Below, one piece after another: positions 56,002-64,000 of a stretch of DNA of 64,000 nt. The notes below the pieces were generated by a model, which was not told the DNA's origin, made no database searches, and was given only the letters and a program-made list of their open reading frames with translations. Numbering within the stretch: position 1 is the first letter of the stretch; each line of letters starts with the position of its first letter. Source of the DNA: Brucella haematophila (GTDB lineage Bacteria; Pseudomonadota; Alphaproteobacteria; Rhizobiales; Rhizobiaceae); NCBI RefSeq assembly GCF_005938105.1, contig NZ_VCPE01000012.1, positions 62,001 through 126,000 on the forward strand, read 5' to 3'. The position numbers were made by a program, and so were the translations under genes.

Positions 56002-57123
56002 TTATTTTACAATCGTCAGGCGTTCAGCCGCGCGGGTAATGGCCGTATAAAGCCAGCGCTCGCGCGTATCGCGAAAAGCAAAGCTCTCATCAAACAGCAC
56101 GACATCGTCCCACTGCGAACCCTGCGCCTTATGCACGGTCAGCGCATAGCCATAGTCGAAATCGTCGTAGCGCTTCTTGGTCTGCCAGGGAATTTCGCTA
56201 TCCGGGTCTTCGAATTGCGCCTTCAAAAGCTTGATTTTAGCGACACCGCGATCATCGTCTTCCGGCGCAACCAGCAGATTGATGCCGGGCTTCACGGTTT
56301 CCTTGGATGAGGTCATGACCTTCCAAAGCGAGCCGTTGAGCAGGCCCTTGGCCGGATCGTTGCGCAGGCAAACGAGCTTGTCGCCCGCCTGCGGATAATC
56401 CGCCGTGAAGCCCTTCAACTCACGCAGGCGCTGATTGTAGCGACGCCGCGTGCGATTGGTGCCGACAAGAACCTGATCCGCCTTCAGCACCATCTCCTGA
56501 TTGACTTCGTTCTTGCTGATGACCTTCGCCGCACCGTAATCACCATAAGGCAATTCGCGCCCTTCCCGGACATCGAGCGCCATGCGGATAATCGGATTGT
56601 CCTGCGCCTGACGATGAATTTCGGTGAGCAGATAGTTCGGCTCATGTTCGGTGAAAAAGCCGCCGCCCGAAATCGGCGGCAACTGACCCGGATCGCCCAG
56701 CACAAGGATCGGCGTTCCGAAGCTCATGAGATCGCGCCCAAGCGCCTCGTCCACCATCGAACATTCATCGACCACGATCATCGCCGCCTTGGCGACCGGG
56801 CTTTGCCGGTTGAGCGAGAATGTCGGCGCGATGGACGTCTTGCCCGTCGTCTCGTCCTCGATGGCTTCCTCGCCACGCGGACGATAGATCAGCGAATGCA
56901 GCGTGCGCGCATTGCTGGCGCCCTTGGAACGCAGAACCTGCGCCGCCTTGCCGGTAAAGGCAGCAAACTGCACGTCGCCATCGACATGTTCCGCGAAATA
57001 GCGCGCAAGTGTCGTCTTGCCTGTTCCGGCATAGCCGAACAGCCTGAAAATGGGACTACGGCCATCTTTCAGCCATTGTCCCACGGCCTTGAGCGCCTGA
57101 TCCTGTTCCGGTGAAAACTGCAT
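56002..57123 (-). CDS. RecD-like ATP-dependent DNA helicase
   Basis: A 373-residue superfamily 1 helicase: Walker A FGYAGTGKTTLA (residues 29-40), Walker B MIVVDECSMVDE, motif III GDPGQLPP, motif V-VI TVHKAQGSQWDDVVLFDE and YTAITRAAERL. It resembles the Dda/RecD-like single helicases with a UvrD_C-like end, not the full RecD of RecBCD; it lacks the N-terminal helices of RecD2. Probably acts in DNA repair or recombination. Single gene with no partner nuclease. Confidence 0.88.
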   Translation of the reverse strand: MQFSPEQDQALKAVGQWLKDGRSPIFRLFGYAGTGKTTLARYFAEHVDGDVQFAAFTGKAAQVLRSKGASNARTLHSLIYRPRGEEAIEDETTGKTSIAPTFSLNRQSPVAKAAMIVVDECSMVDEALGRDLMSFGTPILVLGDPGQLPPISGGGFFTEHEPNYLLTEIHRQAQDNPIIRMALDVREGRELPYGDYGAAKVISKNEVNQEMVLKADQVLVGTNRTRRRYNQRLRELKGFTADYPQAGDKLVCLRNDPAKGLLNGSLWKVMTSSKETVKPGINLLVAPEDDDRGVAKIKLLKAQFEDPDSEIPWQTKKRYDDFDYGYALTVHKAQGSQWDDVVLFDESFAFRDTRERWLYTAITRAAERLTIVK

Positions 57124-57171
57124 GGCTCTTTCAGACAGGATTCGCGACCCGAAAACAAGATCAAACCGTGA

Positions 57172-58140
57172 TCAAACAGCCGTATTCAGGAGGGCCGTAT
57201 AGCGGGAGAGGTCGACATTGCCACCACTGATGATCACGCCCACGCGCTTTCCGCGCAATTGATCCGCAATCTGGCGGGCACCGGCGAAGGCCAGACAGCC
57301 GGTCGGCTCGACCACCAGCTTCATTTGTCGAGCAAAGAACTTCATGCCATCAACGAGCGCCTGATCGCTGACCGTCAGCACATCCGTCACCTTTTCGCGG
57401 ATAATGGCAAAGGTCAGATCGCCAGGGGCTTGCGTCTGCGCGCCATCGGCCAACGTCTGCGGCGTGTCGATGCGCACAATCTCGCCCGCACGCAGCGACT
57501 GTTGGACGTCGTTACCTGCTTCCGGCTCAACACCATAAACCGCGCAATCGGGCGAAAGCGCTTTGGCGGCCAGAGCCGATCCGGCAATCAATCCGCCACC
57601 GCCGACACAAACGAACAGCGCGTCGAGCGGCCCCACTTCCTCGATCAGTTCCTTGGTCGCCGTGCCTTGTCCTGCAATGATATGCGGGTGGTTATAGGGC
57701 GGGATCAGGGTCAGACCACCCTCCTCCGCCAGACGGTTCGTCAGGGCATCGCGATCATCCTTATAGCGGTTGAACGTGATGACATTCGCACCATAGCCGC
57801 GCGTCGCTTCGAGCTTTGACTGCGGCGCATCTTCCGGCATCAATATGGTGGCGGAGATACCAAGTAGCTTTGCCGACAGAGCAACGGCCTGCGCATGGTT
57901 GCCCGACGAAAACGCGATCACGCCACGCTTCTTCTGCTCGTCGCTGAAACGCGACAGGGCGTTGAACGCACCGCGAAACTTGAACGCGCCGATCCGCTGC
58001 AGGCTTTCCACCTTGAAAAAGAATTCTGCGCCGGTCTCGTCATTCAGCGCCATGGAAGTCAGAACCGGCGTATGAAACGCGTGACCTTCGATCTGGCTCG
58101 CTGCGGATGCAACATCGTCATAGGTGGGAAGTGCCGACAT
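57172..58140 (-). CDS. Threonine/serine dehydratase (PLP-dependent)
   Basis: A 322-residue fold-type II PLP enzyme: IGAFKFRGAFNAL with Lys54 as the PLP-bound base, SSGNHAQAVALSA, the phosphate loop GGGGLIAG and EPTGCLAFAGA. It lacks the C-terminal ACT-type regulatory domain of biosynthetic IlvA, so it belongs with catabolic threonine dehydratase or serine racemase. It could supply 2-oxobutyrate to IlvI/IlvH. The ATG at 58140 has AGGAG at a 7-nt spacing; the frame continues to 58170. Confidence 0.9.
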   Translation of the reverse strand: MSALPTYDDVASAASQIEGHAFHTPVLTSMALNDETGAEFFFKVESLQRIGAFKFRGAFNALSRFSDEQKKRGVIAFSSGNHAQAVALSAKLLGISATILMPEDAPQSKLEATRGYGANVITFNRYKDDRDALTNRLAEEGGLTLIPPYNHPHIIAGQGTATKELIEEVGPLDALFVCVGGGGLIAGSALAAKALSPDCAVYGVEPEAGNDVQQSLRAGEIVRIDTPQTLADGAQTQAPGDLTFAIIREKVTDVLTVSDQALVDGMKFFARQMKLVVEPTGCLAFAGARQIADQLRGKRVGVIISGGNVDLSRYTALLNTAV

Positions 58141-58160
58141 GCTCATGCTCCTGATTGAAT

Positions 58161-58259
58161 TAGAGCGCATCCCGAAAAGTGTGAAACGGTTTTCGGAAAA
58201 GATGCGCGTTAGAACAAAGGCTTAGAGCGAAGATCTGATTCAATCAGATATTCGCTCTA
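58161..58259. repeat. Dispersed two-hairpin repeat, copy C
   Basis: First stem GAGCGCATCCCGAAAAGTG / CGGTTTTCGGAAAAGATGCGC, a spacer GTTAGAACAAAGGC, then a second stem TAGAGCGAAGATCTGATT / AATCAGATATTCGCTCTA. The copy supplies the stop codon of the LysE gene. This kind of sequence is frequent in Rhizobiales. Confidence 0.8.
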
Positions 58260-58856
58260 ACGCAACATCGGCCAAAGGCTTGCGATAAGCAGCAAGGCCA
58301 TAGCCATGTTGAACCATTTGAGACGCACAGGGTCGTCCAGCCAGTTGCGCAGCAACATGCCAAAGCCTGCCCAGACCGACACGCTCGGGAGATTGACCAG
58401 CGCGAAAGCGACACTCACCAGCGACACCGCGAGATAGTAATTGTCATGCGTTGCATAGGTGGCGATGCCGGTGACAGCCATCACCCACGCCTTGGGATTG
58501 ACCCACTGAAAGGCTGCCGCCTGCATGAACGTCATCGGCTTGCCGTCACCATTACCCTTGGCCTCGCCGATGGAACGCGATGTCGCGATTTTCCATGCGA
58601 GATAGAGCATATAAGCGCCGCCAGCGAATTTCAGACTTGTATAGAAGGCTGGCACGGTTTCAAGCATCACACCCAATCCGAAGCCCACCGCCAGAAGCAG
58701 GCCGAAAAAGCCGACGCCAATACCCAGCATATGGGGGATCGTGCGGCGAAAACCGAAATTCACACCCGAAGCCAGAAGCATCAGATTGTTCGGACCCGGC
58801 GTTATGGAAGAAACGAAAGCGAAGGCGATCAGCGCCAGAAATATTTCGACAGACAT
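58257..58856 (-). CDS. LysE-family amino-acid exporter
   Basis: A 199-residue LysE/RhtB-type membrane protein with about six helices: FVSSITPGPNNLMLLASGVNFGFRRTIPHMLG (in segments) is the family N-terminus, and FQWVNPKAWVMAVTG is the second motif. Family members export lysine, threonine, homoserine or related compounds. It sits just after ilvH on the same strand, beyond a terminator; the stop codon is inside a repeat. No clear ribosome-binding site. Confidence 0.88.
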   Translation of the reverse strand: MSVEIFLALIAFAFVSSITPGPNNLMLLASGVNFGFRRTIPHMLGIGVGFFGLLLAVGFGLGVMLETVPAFYTSLKFAGGAYMLYLAWKIATSRSIGEAKGNGDGKPMTFMQAAAFQWVNPKAWVMAVTGIATYATHDNYYLAVSLVSVAFALVNLPSVSVWAGFGMLLRNWLDDPVRLKWFNMAMALLLIASLWPMLR

Positions 58857-58892
58857 GTGATGAACCCGATTTACCCGCACAAATTAGCTCAA

Positions 58893-58929
58893 TAAAAAAC
58901 CGGCACAATCGAAACATTGTGCCGGTTTT
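58893..58929 (-). terminator. Rho-independent terminator of ilvIH
   Basis: On the complementary strand AAACCGGCACAATG-TTTC- GATTGTGCCGGTTTTTTATT forms an 11-13 bp stem with a T-run, 45 bp beyond the ilvH stop codon. Confidence 0.93.
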
Positions 58930-58973
58930 GAGCCTTATTGTATCGACCCTCTGCCCTTGGCAGAGAAGCTGTA

Positions 58974-59546
58974 TTACATGCCTTCAGGACCGCGGTTCAT
59001 CGCCGCCACGCCAGTGCGGCAGATTTCGACGAGGCCGAGCGGCTTCATGATCGAGATGAACTGGTCGATCTTCGCGGTCTTGCCGGTGATCTCCAGAATG
59101 AAGTGATCCGTCGTCGCGTCGACCACCTTAGCCTTGAACGCATCGGCAAGACGCAGGGTTTCGGCACGGGCTTCACCCTTGCCAGCCACCTTGACCAGCG
59201 CCAGTTCGCGCTCGATCGGACGATCATGCCCAAGTTCGCTCGCACGGTGGCTCAGATCCACCACGCGGTGAACCGGAACGATGCGCGCCAGCTGGTGACG
59301 GATCTGGTCAAGCACATGCGGCGTACCACGCGTCACGATTGTGATACGCGACAGATGCTTCTCGTGCTCGGTTTCCGAAACCGTCAGGCTTTCGATGTTG
59401 TAGCCGCGACCGGAAAAAAGTCCGATCACACGGGCAAGGACACCCGGCTCGTTGTCGACGAGGACGGCAAGCGTGTGGGTTTCCGGGGTCTGGGTTTCGG
59501 CTGCGATGAAGTAGGCCGATCCGGAAGCTAGGTTTTGTGCATTCAT
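58974..59546 (-). CDS. ilvH: Acetolactate synthase small (regulatory) subunit
   Basis: A 190-residue regulatory subunit of acetohydroxyacid synthase with two ACT-type regions: HTLAVLVDNEPGVLARVIGLFSGRGYNIESLTVSETE (in segments) binds valine for feedback inhibition, and IERELALVKV begins the second half. The N-terminal 25 residues extend past the E. coli protein. It starts 16 bp after ilvI, with GGAGGATATAATT before the ATG at 59546. Confidence 0.95.
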   Translation of the reverse strand: MNAQNLASGSAYFIAAETQTPETHTLAVLVDNEPGVLARVIGLFSGRGYNIESLTVSETEHEKHLSRITIVTRGTPHVLDQIRHQLARIVPVHRVVDLSHRASELGHDRPIERELALVKVAGKGEARAETLRLADAFKAKVVDATTDHFILEITGKTAKIDQFISIMKPLGLVEICRTGVAAMNRGPEGM

Positions 59547-59562
59547 AATTATATCCTCCGGA

Positions 59563-61386
59563 TCAGACGAGCGCGCGGCCCTTGGCGTCGATGGCATTGG
59601 CAACGGCTTCGTCCGTAGCTTCGTCAGGCAACAGCATTTCGTTATGCGCCTTGCCGGACGGGATCATCGGGAAGCAGTTCGCCAGATTGGCAACGCGGCA
59701 GTCGAAGATGACCGGCTTGTCGATATCGATCATTTCCTGAATGGCGGCATCAAGATCGCCCGGCTTTTCGCAACGGATGCCATGCGCGCCATAGGCTTCC
59801 GCCAGCTTGACGAAATCCGGCATCGCTTCCGTATAGGAATGCGACAGACGATTGCCATGCAACAATTGCTGCCACTGGCGGACCATGCCCATATACTGGT
59901 TGTTCAGGATGAAGATCTTGATCGGCGCATTGTGCTGGATGGCCGCCGACATTTCCTGAATGCACATCTGGATCGATGCGTCACCGGCAATGTCGATAAC
60001 CAGCGCATCGGGATGCGCGATCTGCACGCCGAGCGCGGCAGGCAGGCCGTAGCCCATGGTGCCCAGACCGCCCGAGGTCAGCCAACGGTTCGGTTCTTCA
60101 AAACCGTAGAACTGCGCAGCCCACATCTGGTGCTGGCCAACTTCAGTGGTGATGTAGGTCTTGCGATCCTTGGTCAGTTCATACAGCCGCTCAATGGCAT
60201 ATTGCGGCATGATGACGTCTTTGTTCGGCGTATAGGCCAGCGAATTGCGGGCGCGCCAACGGTCGATCTGCTCCCACCATGCCGCGATGGTCTTCTTTTC
60301 CGGCTTCTTGTCGGAAGCGCGGAACTGGCGAACAATATCTTCCAGAACATGCGCGACATCGCCGATGATCGGCACATCCACGCGGACATTCTTGTTGATC
60401 GATGACGGATCGATATCGATGTGAATCTTCTTCGAATTCGGCGAGAAGGCATTGAGGCGACCGGTAATGCGGTCATCGAAGCGCGCGCCGACACACAGCA
60501 TGACGTCGCAATCATGCATGGTCATATTGGCTTCGTAGGTGCCGTGCATGCCCAGCATGCCGAGCCAGTTCTTGCCGGAAGCGGGATAAGCGCCGAGACC
60601 CATCAGGGTAGAGGTGATCGGGAAGTTGCCGAGTTCAACCAGCTCGCGCAGCAGACGGGAAGCTGCCGGGCCGGAATTGATCACGCCACCGCCGGAATAG
60701 ATGACGGGCTTCTTGGCCGTGGCGAGCAAACGAACAGCGTCGGCGATCGCCTGCGCATTGCCGTCGAGAACCGGACGGTACGTGGTGCGCGGCGTGGTCT
60801 GTGGCGGCGTATAGATGCCCTTGGCAAACTGGATATCCTTCGGAATATCGACCAGAACCGGGCCGGGACGACCCGTGGATGCGACATGGAAGGCTTCATG
60901 CAGAACGCGCGACAGGTCGTTGACGTCCTTCACCAGCCAGTTGTGCTTGGTGCAGGGACGCGTGATGCCAACAGTATCGGCCTCCTGAAAAGCATCGGAG
61001 CCGATCAGAGAGGTTGGGACCTGACCGGAAATGCAGACGAGCGGGATGGAATCCATCAGTGCATCCTGAAGCGGCGTAACCGCATTGGTTGCACCGGGAC
61101 CGGACGTCACAAGCAACACACCGACCTTGCCGGTGGAGCGAGCATAGCCTTCGGCAGCATGGCCTGCGCCCTGCTCGTGACGCACGAGAATGTGCTGAAT
61201 CTTGTCCTGCTGGAACAGTTCGTCATAGATCGGAAGCACTGCGCCGCCCGGATAGCCGAAAATGCTTTCCACGCCCTGATCGATCATGGCCTGGATAACC
61301 ATTTCCGCGCCGGTCATCTCGCGCGGATGGCTTGTTTCCTGTGATCCTGCGGCGGTTGCTTCCGCCTCTTGTTTACCTGCAGTCAT
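59563..61386 (-). CDS. ilvI: Acetolactate synthase large (catalytic) subunit
   Basis: A 607-residue thiamine-diphosphate enzyme that condenses two pyruvates (valine/leucine) or pyruvate and 2-oxobutyrate (isoleucine). Catalytic Glu71 in LVRHEQGAGHAAEGYARSTGK, FAD/ThDP region and the ThDP motif GDASIQMCIQEMSAA ... NNQYMGMVRQWQ. An N-terminal extension of about 23 residues is present. The open frame continues to 61542 through the attenuator region and must not be read as the start; the ATG at 61386 follows GGGAAG. Regulated by a leader peptide and terminator. Confidence 0.95.
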   Translation of the reverse strand: MTAGKQEAEATAAGSQETSHPREMTGAEMVIQAMIDQGVESIFGYPGGAVLPIYDELFQQDKIQHILVRHEQGAGHAAEGYARSTGKVGVLLVTSGPGATNAVTPLQDALMDSIPLVCISGQVPTSLIGSDAFQEADTVGITRPCTKHNWLVKDVNDLSRVLHEAFHVASTGRPGPVLVDIPKDIQFAKGIYTPPQTTPRTTYRPVLDGNAQAIADAVRLLATAKKPVIYSGGGVINSGPAASRLLRELVELGNFPITSTLMGLGAYPASGKNWLGMLGMHGTYEANMTMHDCDVMLCVGARFDDRITGRLNAFSPNSKKIHIDIDPSSINKNVRVDVPIIGDVAHVLEDIVRQFRASDKKPEKKTIAAWWEQIDRWRARNSLAYTPNKDVIMPQYAIERLYELTKDRKTYITTEVGQHQMWAAQFYGFEEPNRWLTSGGLGTMGYGLPAALGVQIAHPDALVIDIAGDASIQMCIQEMSAAIQHNAPIKIFILNNQYMGMVRQWQQLLHGNRLSHSYTEAMPDFVKLAEAYGAHGIRCEKPGDLDAAIQEMIDIDKPVIFDCRVANLANCFPMIPSGKAHNEMLLPDEATDEAVANAIDAKGRALV

Positions 61387-61450
61387 CGTTCTCTTCCCGT
61401 CTAGTCGATATTTCGGTGTTGGATTTAGCCGCATCGGGCTTTTTTGGATA

Positions 61451-61480
61451 ATAAAAAAGGCCCCCGAGGGAGCCTGTCTT
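61451..61480 (-). terminator. ilvIH attenuator (terminator stem)
   Basis: On the complementary strand GGCTCCCTCGGGGGCC folds into a GC-rich stem followed by TTTTTT, between the leader peptide and ilvI. Competing pairings are visible: CGCGCATGGG (leader region) with CCCATGCGCG, and GGATGG with CCATCC around the leader stop codon. This fits a transcription attenuator responding to leader translation. Confidence 0.92.
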
Positions 61481-61507
61481 TCGCGCATGGGAGCTTTCGC
61501 CGGATGG

Positions 61508-61561
61508 TTACACCATCCTGCCCATGCGCGCCCGTACCACAAGAATAATAAACGTGTTCAT
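61508..61561 (-). CDS. ilvIH leader peptide
   Basis: A 17-codon frame, MNTFIILVVRARMGRMV, starting at the ATG at 61561 and ending with TAA at 61508-61510. The run Ile-Ile-Leu-Val-Val contains all three branched-chain amino acids made by the pathway, as in known ilv leader peptides; ribosome stalling on those codons would favour the antiterminator and read-through into ilvI. The predicted +1 falls within a few bases of its ATG, so it may be translated from a leaderless mRNA. Confidence 0.88.
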   Translation of the reverse strand: MNTFIILVVRARMGRMV

Positions 61562-61569
61562 GGGGCGGG

Positions 61570-61598
61570 ACACTAATCGCCTGAAAACGAGCCGTCAA
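61570..61598 (-). promoter_or_regulatory. Promoter of the ilvIH operon
   Basis: TTGACG (61598-61593), a 17-nt spacer and TAGTGT (61575-61570) on the complementary strand. The expected start site, about 6-8 nt further, coincides with the leader-peptide ATG at 61561. Confidence 0.7.
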
Positions 61599-61711
61599 CG
61601 CATAAATACAGGCCCTGCGATATTTTCTTAAGATTCACCCCACCCTTTCGATAACTTTATTTCAACCCGGATTTGCTAGTTTCGCTCATTACTCTTTTGA
61701 AAGTTAGCGAA

Positions 61712-63586
61712 ATGAACATGGGCGGGGATATTGACGGCAATGCCGAGATGAAAGACCGCGGCTTTGTACAGCGCAACCGCACGGAAGGTCACGTCATCCA
61801 ATGCGACGGTGAGCGCGCAATCATCGCGGCTCTGTCCGGCCCCTCTTCCACGGCATCCGACGACTACTGGACCGTTGGCCAGCTCATCTCGATACAGTCC
61901 GGCGGCAACCGTCTGGTCGGCCTCGTCCATAATGTCACCGTGCCCGACAATGCCTGGACACGCGGCGGCGACAACATCGTGCACGTCCATGTCGAATTTC
62001 TTGGAGAGGTCCGCGGCGAACCGGATGGTGTTATGTCGTTTAGCGGCGGCATTTCCAGATATCCCTATCCCGGCGCTATCGCCCACCGCATCCGCGCTAC
62101 TGACCTGTCCGCGGTCTATGCCCAGATGGGGCAGACGAGCGTTCCCATCGGCGCGCTGACCCAGGACACTTCCGTTCCCGCCTATGTTTCGGTGGAAGAC
62201 CTCATCTCACGCCATTTCGCCGTTGTCGGCACCACGGGCGTGGGCAAATCCAGCGCGGTCATGCTGCTGCTGCGCCGCATCGTCTTGCAGCGGCCTGATC
62301 TGCGCATCCTGATCCTTGATCCGCACAATGAATTTGCGGGCGCGTTTCCCGATCTCGCCATCGCCGTCGACCAGACCAATATCGAATTGCCGTTCTGGAT
62401 GCTGCGGCTGGACGAGTTTGCAGATGTCATCTTTCGCGGGCGCCCCCCCGAACCGACCGAATACGACATATTGCGCGACCTTGTGCAGCTTGCCCGCGAA
62501 AAGACGAATGATAGCGAAACCGGCGGTCGCCAGACCTTGCGGCGCAAATTATCGGACAGGACGGTCAGCGTCGATACGCCGATTGCCTATCGCCTGCGCG
62601 ATCTCCTGACCCTAATCGAAGACAGGATCGGCCTTCTCGACAGCAAGGCCGAGCGCCCCTATCTGCGCAACCTGAAAGCACGGCTGGAATCCATTGCCAG
62701 CGATCCGCGCTTCCGCTTCATGTTTGCCGTCACCGGCGGCCCGGAAACCATGCGTCAGGCCATCGCCCGCATTTTCCGCATTCCGCATAATGGCAAGCCG
62801 ATCTGCACCTTCCAGCTCGCAGGCCTGCCATCCGAGGTGGTCAATGCGGTTGCTTCGGTTCTGTGCCGCCTCTCCTTCGACATAGCCATGTCGAGCGAAG
62901 GCAGCCTGCAAACCCTCGTCATCTGCGAGGAAGCACACCGTTATATTCCCGCCGATAAGGATGCCGGTTTCTGGCCGACACGACAGGCTATCGCCCGCAT
63001 CGCCAAGGAAGGGCGTAAATATGGCTCCTATCTTGGCGTGATCAGCCAGCGCCCCGGCGAGCTGGATGCCACCATTCTCTCGCAGTGCAACTCCATTTTC
63101 GCAATGCGCCTCGGCAATGAGCGCGATCAGGAAATCATCAAGGGCGCATTGCGCGGCGGTGCCCGCAGCATGGCCGGTTTCCTCTCGTCAATTGCCAACC
63201 GCGAAGCCATCGCCTTCGGCGAAGCTTTTTCAACACCAATGCGACTGACCTTCGAAACGGTCCCGCCGCATCAATTGCCGGGACGCCGCAAGGCCGAAAG
63301 CCTCACCTCATCCTGGCAGGTCGATGATAAAATCGCGCTGGACCGCATTGTGGATCGGCTTCGCTCTTTCGAAAACAATGCGCAAACAGGCGTGCCTGAA
63401 AAACCATCCGAAGACAGCGATCTATTGGAGAAGCCTGCGACAATCAGCAGGCTGGAAACCGTTTCCACAGCACCACTTGCACCGGAGCGACCAGCGCCGG
63501 TCGTGTCTCATAACAGCGAGACAGCCCAAAGCATGAAAAAGCTTGGCGATCTGGTGCGCAATTTCCGTAAGGATTTTGAAGGCTGA
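61712..63586 (+). CDS. HerA-like ATPase (DUF87/FtsK-HerA superfamily)
   Basis: A 624-residue AAA-type ATPase: an N-terminal HAS-barrel (about 15-140; GHVIQCDGERAIIAALSG), Walker A VVGTTGVGKSSAVM (about 170-183), Walker B-type LVICEEAHRY and the arginine-containing ARIAKEGRKYGSYLGVISQRPGELD (in segments), typical of HerA-like DNA-pumping ATPases. A Ser/Pro-rich C-terminal tail follows. Archaeal and some bacterial HerA proteins work with the NurA nuclease or in antiphage systems; no nuclease or Sir2 gene is adjacent. The start is uncertain (61673, 61712 or 61718 in frame). Confidence 0.8.
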   Translation: MNMGGDIDGNAEMKDRGFVQRNRTEGHVIQCDGERAIIAALSGPSSTASDDYWTVGQLISIQSGGNRLVGLVHNVTVPDNAWTRGGDNIVHVHVEFLGEVRGEPDGVMSFSGGISRYPYPGAIAHRIRATDLSAVYAQMGQTSVPIGALTQDTSVPAYVSVEDLISRHFAVVGTTGVGKSSAVMLLLRRIVLQRPDLRILILDPHNEFAGAFPDLAIAVDQTNIELPFWMLRLDEFADVIFRGRPPEPTEYDILRDLVQLAREKTNDSETGGRQTLRRKLSDRTVSVDTPIAYRLRDLLTLIEDRIGLLDSKAERPYLRNLKARLESIASDPRFRFMFAVTGGPETMRQAIARIFRIPHNGKPICTFQLAGLPSEVVNAVASVLCRLSFDIAMSSEGSLQTLVICEEAHRYIPADKDAGFWPTRQAIARIAKEGRKYGSYLGVISQRPGELDATILSQCNSIFAMRLGNERDQEIIKGALRGGARSMAGFLSSIANREAIAFGEAFSTPMRLTFETVPPHQLPGRRKAESLTSSWQVDDKIALDRIVDRLRSFENNAQTGVPEKPSEDSDLLEKPATISRLETVSTAPLAPERPAPVVSHNSETAQSMKKLGDLVRNFRKDFEG

Positions 63587-63610
63587 TACACGGCCCTCAC
63601 CGACACAGCA

Positions 63611-64000
63611 TCAAGCGCAAACGCGGTTGCGCCCCATATTCTTGGCGGCATAGAGCATCTTGTCGGCGCGGCGATAAAGGTCCTTCGACGTTTCCCGCCT
63701 GTCCCATACGGCAAGCCCGATACTGACAGTGACCGTCAGCTTCACATCGCCAAGATCGATCTCCAGCCCCGCTATGGCCTTGCGGATACGATTGGCGAGC
63801 TTGATCATCAGCTCCGCATCCATATTCGGAGCCAGTACGGCAAATTCCTCACCGCCGAGACGCGCAACCACATCGTGATATCGGGTATAATCGCGCAGGC
63901 AGCGCGCAACTTCCTGCAACACCACGTCGCCAATATCGTGTCCATGGGTGTCGTTGACTGCCTTGAAGTGATCCAGATCGATAATCATCAGACCGACTGG
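63611..64000 (-). CDS. GGDEF-domain diguanylate cyclase (5' end outside window)
   Basis: The C-terminal end of a c-di-GMP-synthesising enzyme on the complementary strand: MIIDLDHFKAVNDTHGHDIGD, active-site ARLGGEEFAVL (GGEEF) with a product-inhibition RxxD (RYHD) five residues before it, and YRRADKMLYAAKNMGRN at the end. The gene extends past base 64000, so sensory and membrane parts cannot be seen. GGEEF and RxxD together suggest an active, feedback-inhibited cyclase. Confidence 0.92.
   Translation of the reverse strand, partial: PVGLMIIDLDHFKAVNDTHGHDIGDVVLQEVARCLRDYTRYHDVVARLGGEEFAVLAPNMDAELMIKLANRIRKAIAGLEIDLGDVKLTVTVSIGLAVWDRRETSKDLYRRADKMLYAAKNMGRNRVCA

Noticed and set aside
61387-61542. 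N-terminal extension of ilvI to 61542
   Set aside because: The extra 52 codons lie inside the attenuator and terminator, show no family similarity, and the ATG at 61386 has a ribosome-binding site.

Overview
The window is chromosomal DNA of an alphaproteobacterium, most likely a Brucellaceae member (Brucella/Ochrobactrum group). The evidence is a BA14K-family protein, a single-chain SecDF, an rbbA/yhhJ/HlyD cluster, rhizobial-type DUF1127 and GcvT-fused dehydrogenase genes, moderately high GC, and several copies of intergenic palindromes of the kind seen in Brucella and Rhizobiales. No species call is possible from sequence reading alone. Genes are dense and there is no prophage, insertion sequence, CRISPR array or obvious island.

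Layout. 1-9.2 kb: partial LysR regulator, DUF1127 protein, GlxA/GbdR-type AraC regulator, a GcvT-fused dimethylglycine/sarcosine dehydrogenase-like enzyme, a small secreted protein and a large MscS channel. 9.3-15.6 kb: SecDF, a CPA2 K+/H+ antiporter, a YbhN-type membrane protein and an RBBP9-type hydrolase. 15.6-18.4 kb: sulfate ABC genes (sbp, cysT, cysW) without cysA. 18.6-26.1 kb: TerC-CBS protein preceded by a candidate structured RNA that may be 6S, DedA, tRNA-Lys(CTT), EF-hand protein, FucU-type mutarotase and a 738-residue anchored protein of unknown function. 26.4-31.8 kb: sugar ABC operon with an SDR, divergent from a Gfo/Idh/MocA dehydrogenase. 31.8-36.6 kb: vitamin B12 uptake operon btuB-F-C-D under a cobalamin riboswitch. 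36.8-41.8 kb: HlyD/RbbA/YhhJ ABC exporter. 42.3-49.7 kb: glycosyl hydrolase-like protein, UspA, FMN-binding protein, PhzF, Nudix, EEP nuclease, BA14K and a PLP aminotransferase. 50.1-61.6 kb: branched-chain amino acid synthesis genes (ilvC, ilvI, ilvH and a threonine dehydratase), mixed with a TetR regulator, Kup, PdxJ, a RecD-like helicase and a LysE exporter. 61.7-64 kb: HerA-like ATPase and a partial diguanylate cyclase.

How the genes work together. Threonine dehydratase, acetolactate synthase (IlvI/IlvH) and ketol-acid reductoisomerase form successive steps toward isoleucine and valine. ilvIH carries a classic attenuator: a 17-codon leader peptide with Ile-Ile-Leu-Val-Val followed by a terminator, and the promoter position suggests that the leader mRNA is leaderless. 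The btu genes form a complete TonB-dependent B12 import system. The AraC regulator and the GcvT-fused dehydrogenase suggest glycine-betaine catabolism.

The most interesting non-coding signals are the ilv attenuator, the B12 riboswitch, the structured RNA upstream of terC, two families of dispersed palindromes (one placed inside the sugar ABC operon), a pair of adjacent long hairpins upstream of the aminotransferase gene, an FNR/FixK-type box with no obvious target, and an orphan Phe/Trp-rich mini-ORF with its own terminator. I found no convincing wholly new multi-gene system.
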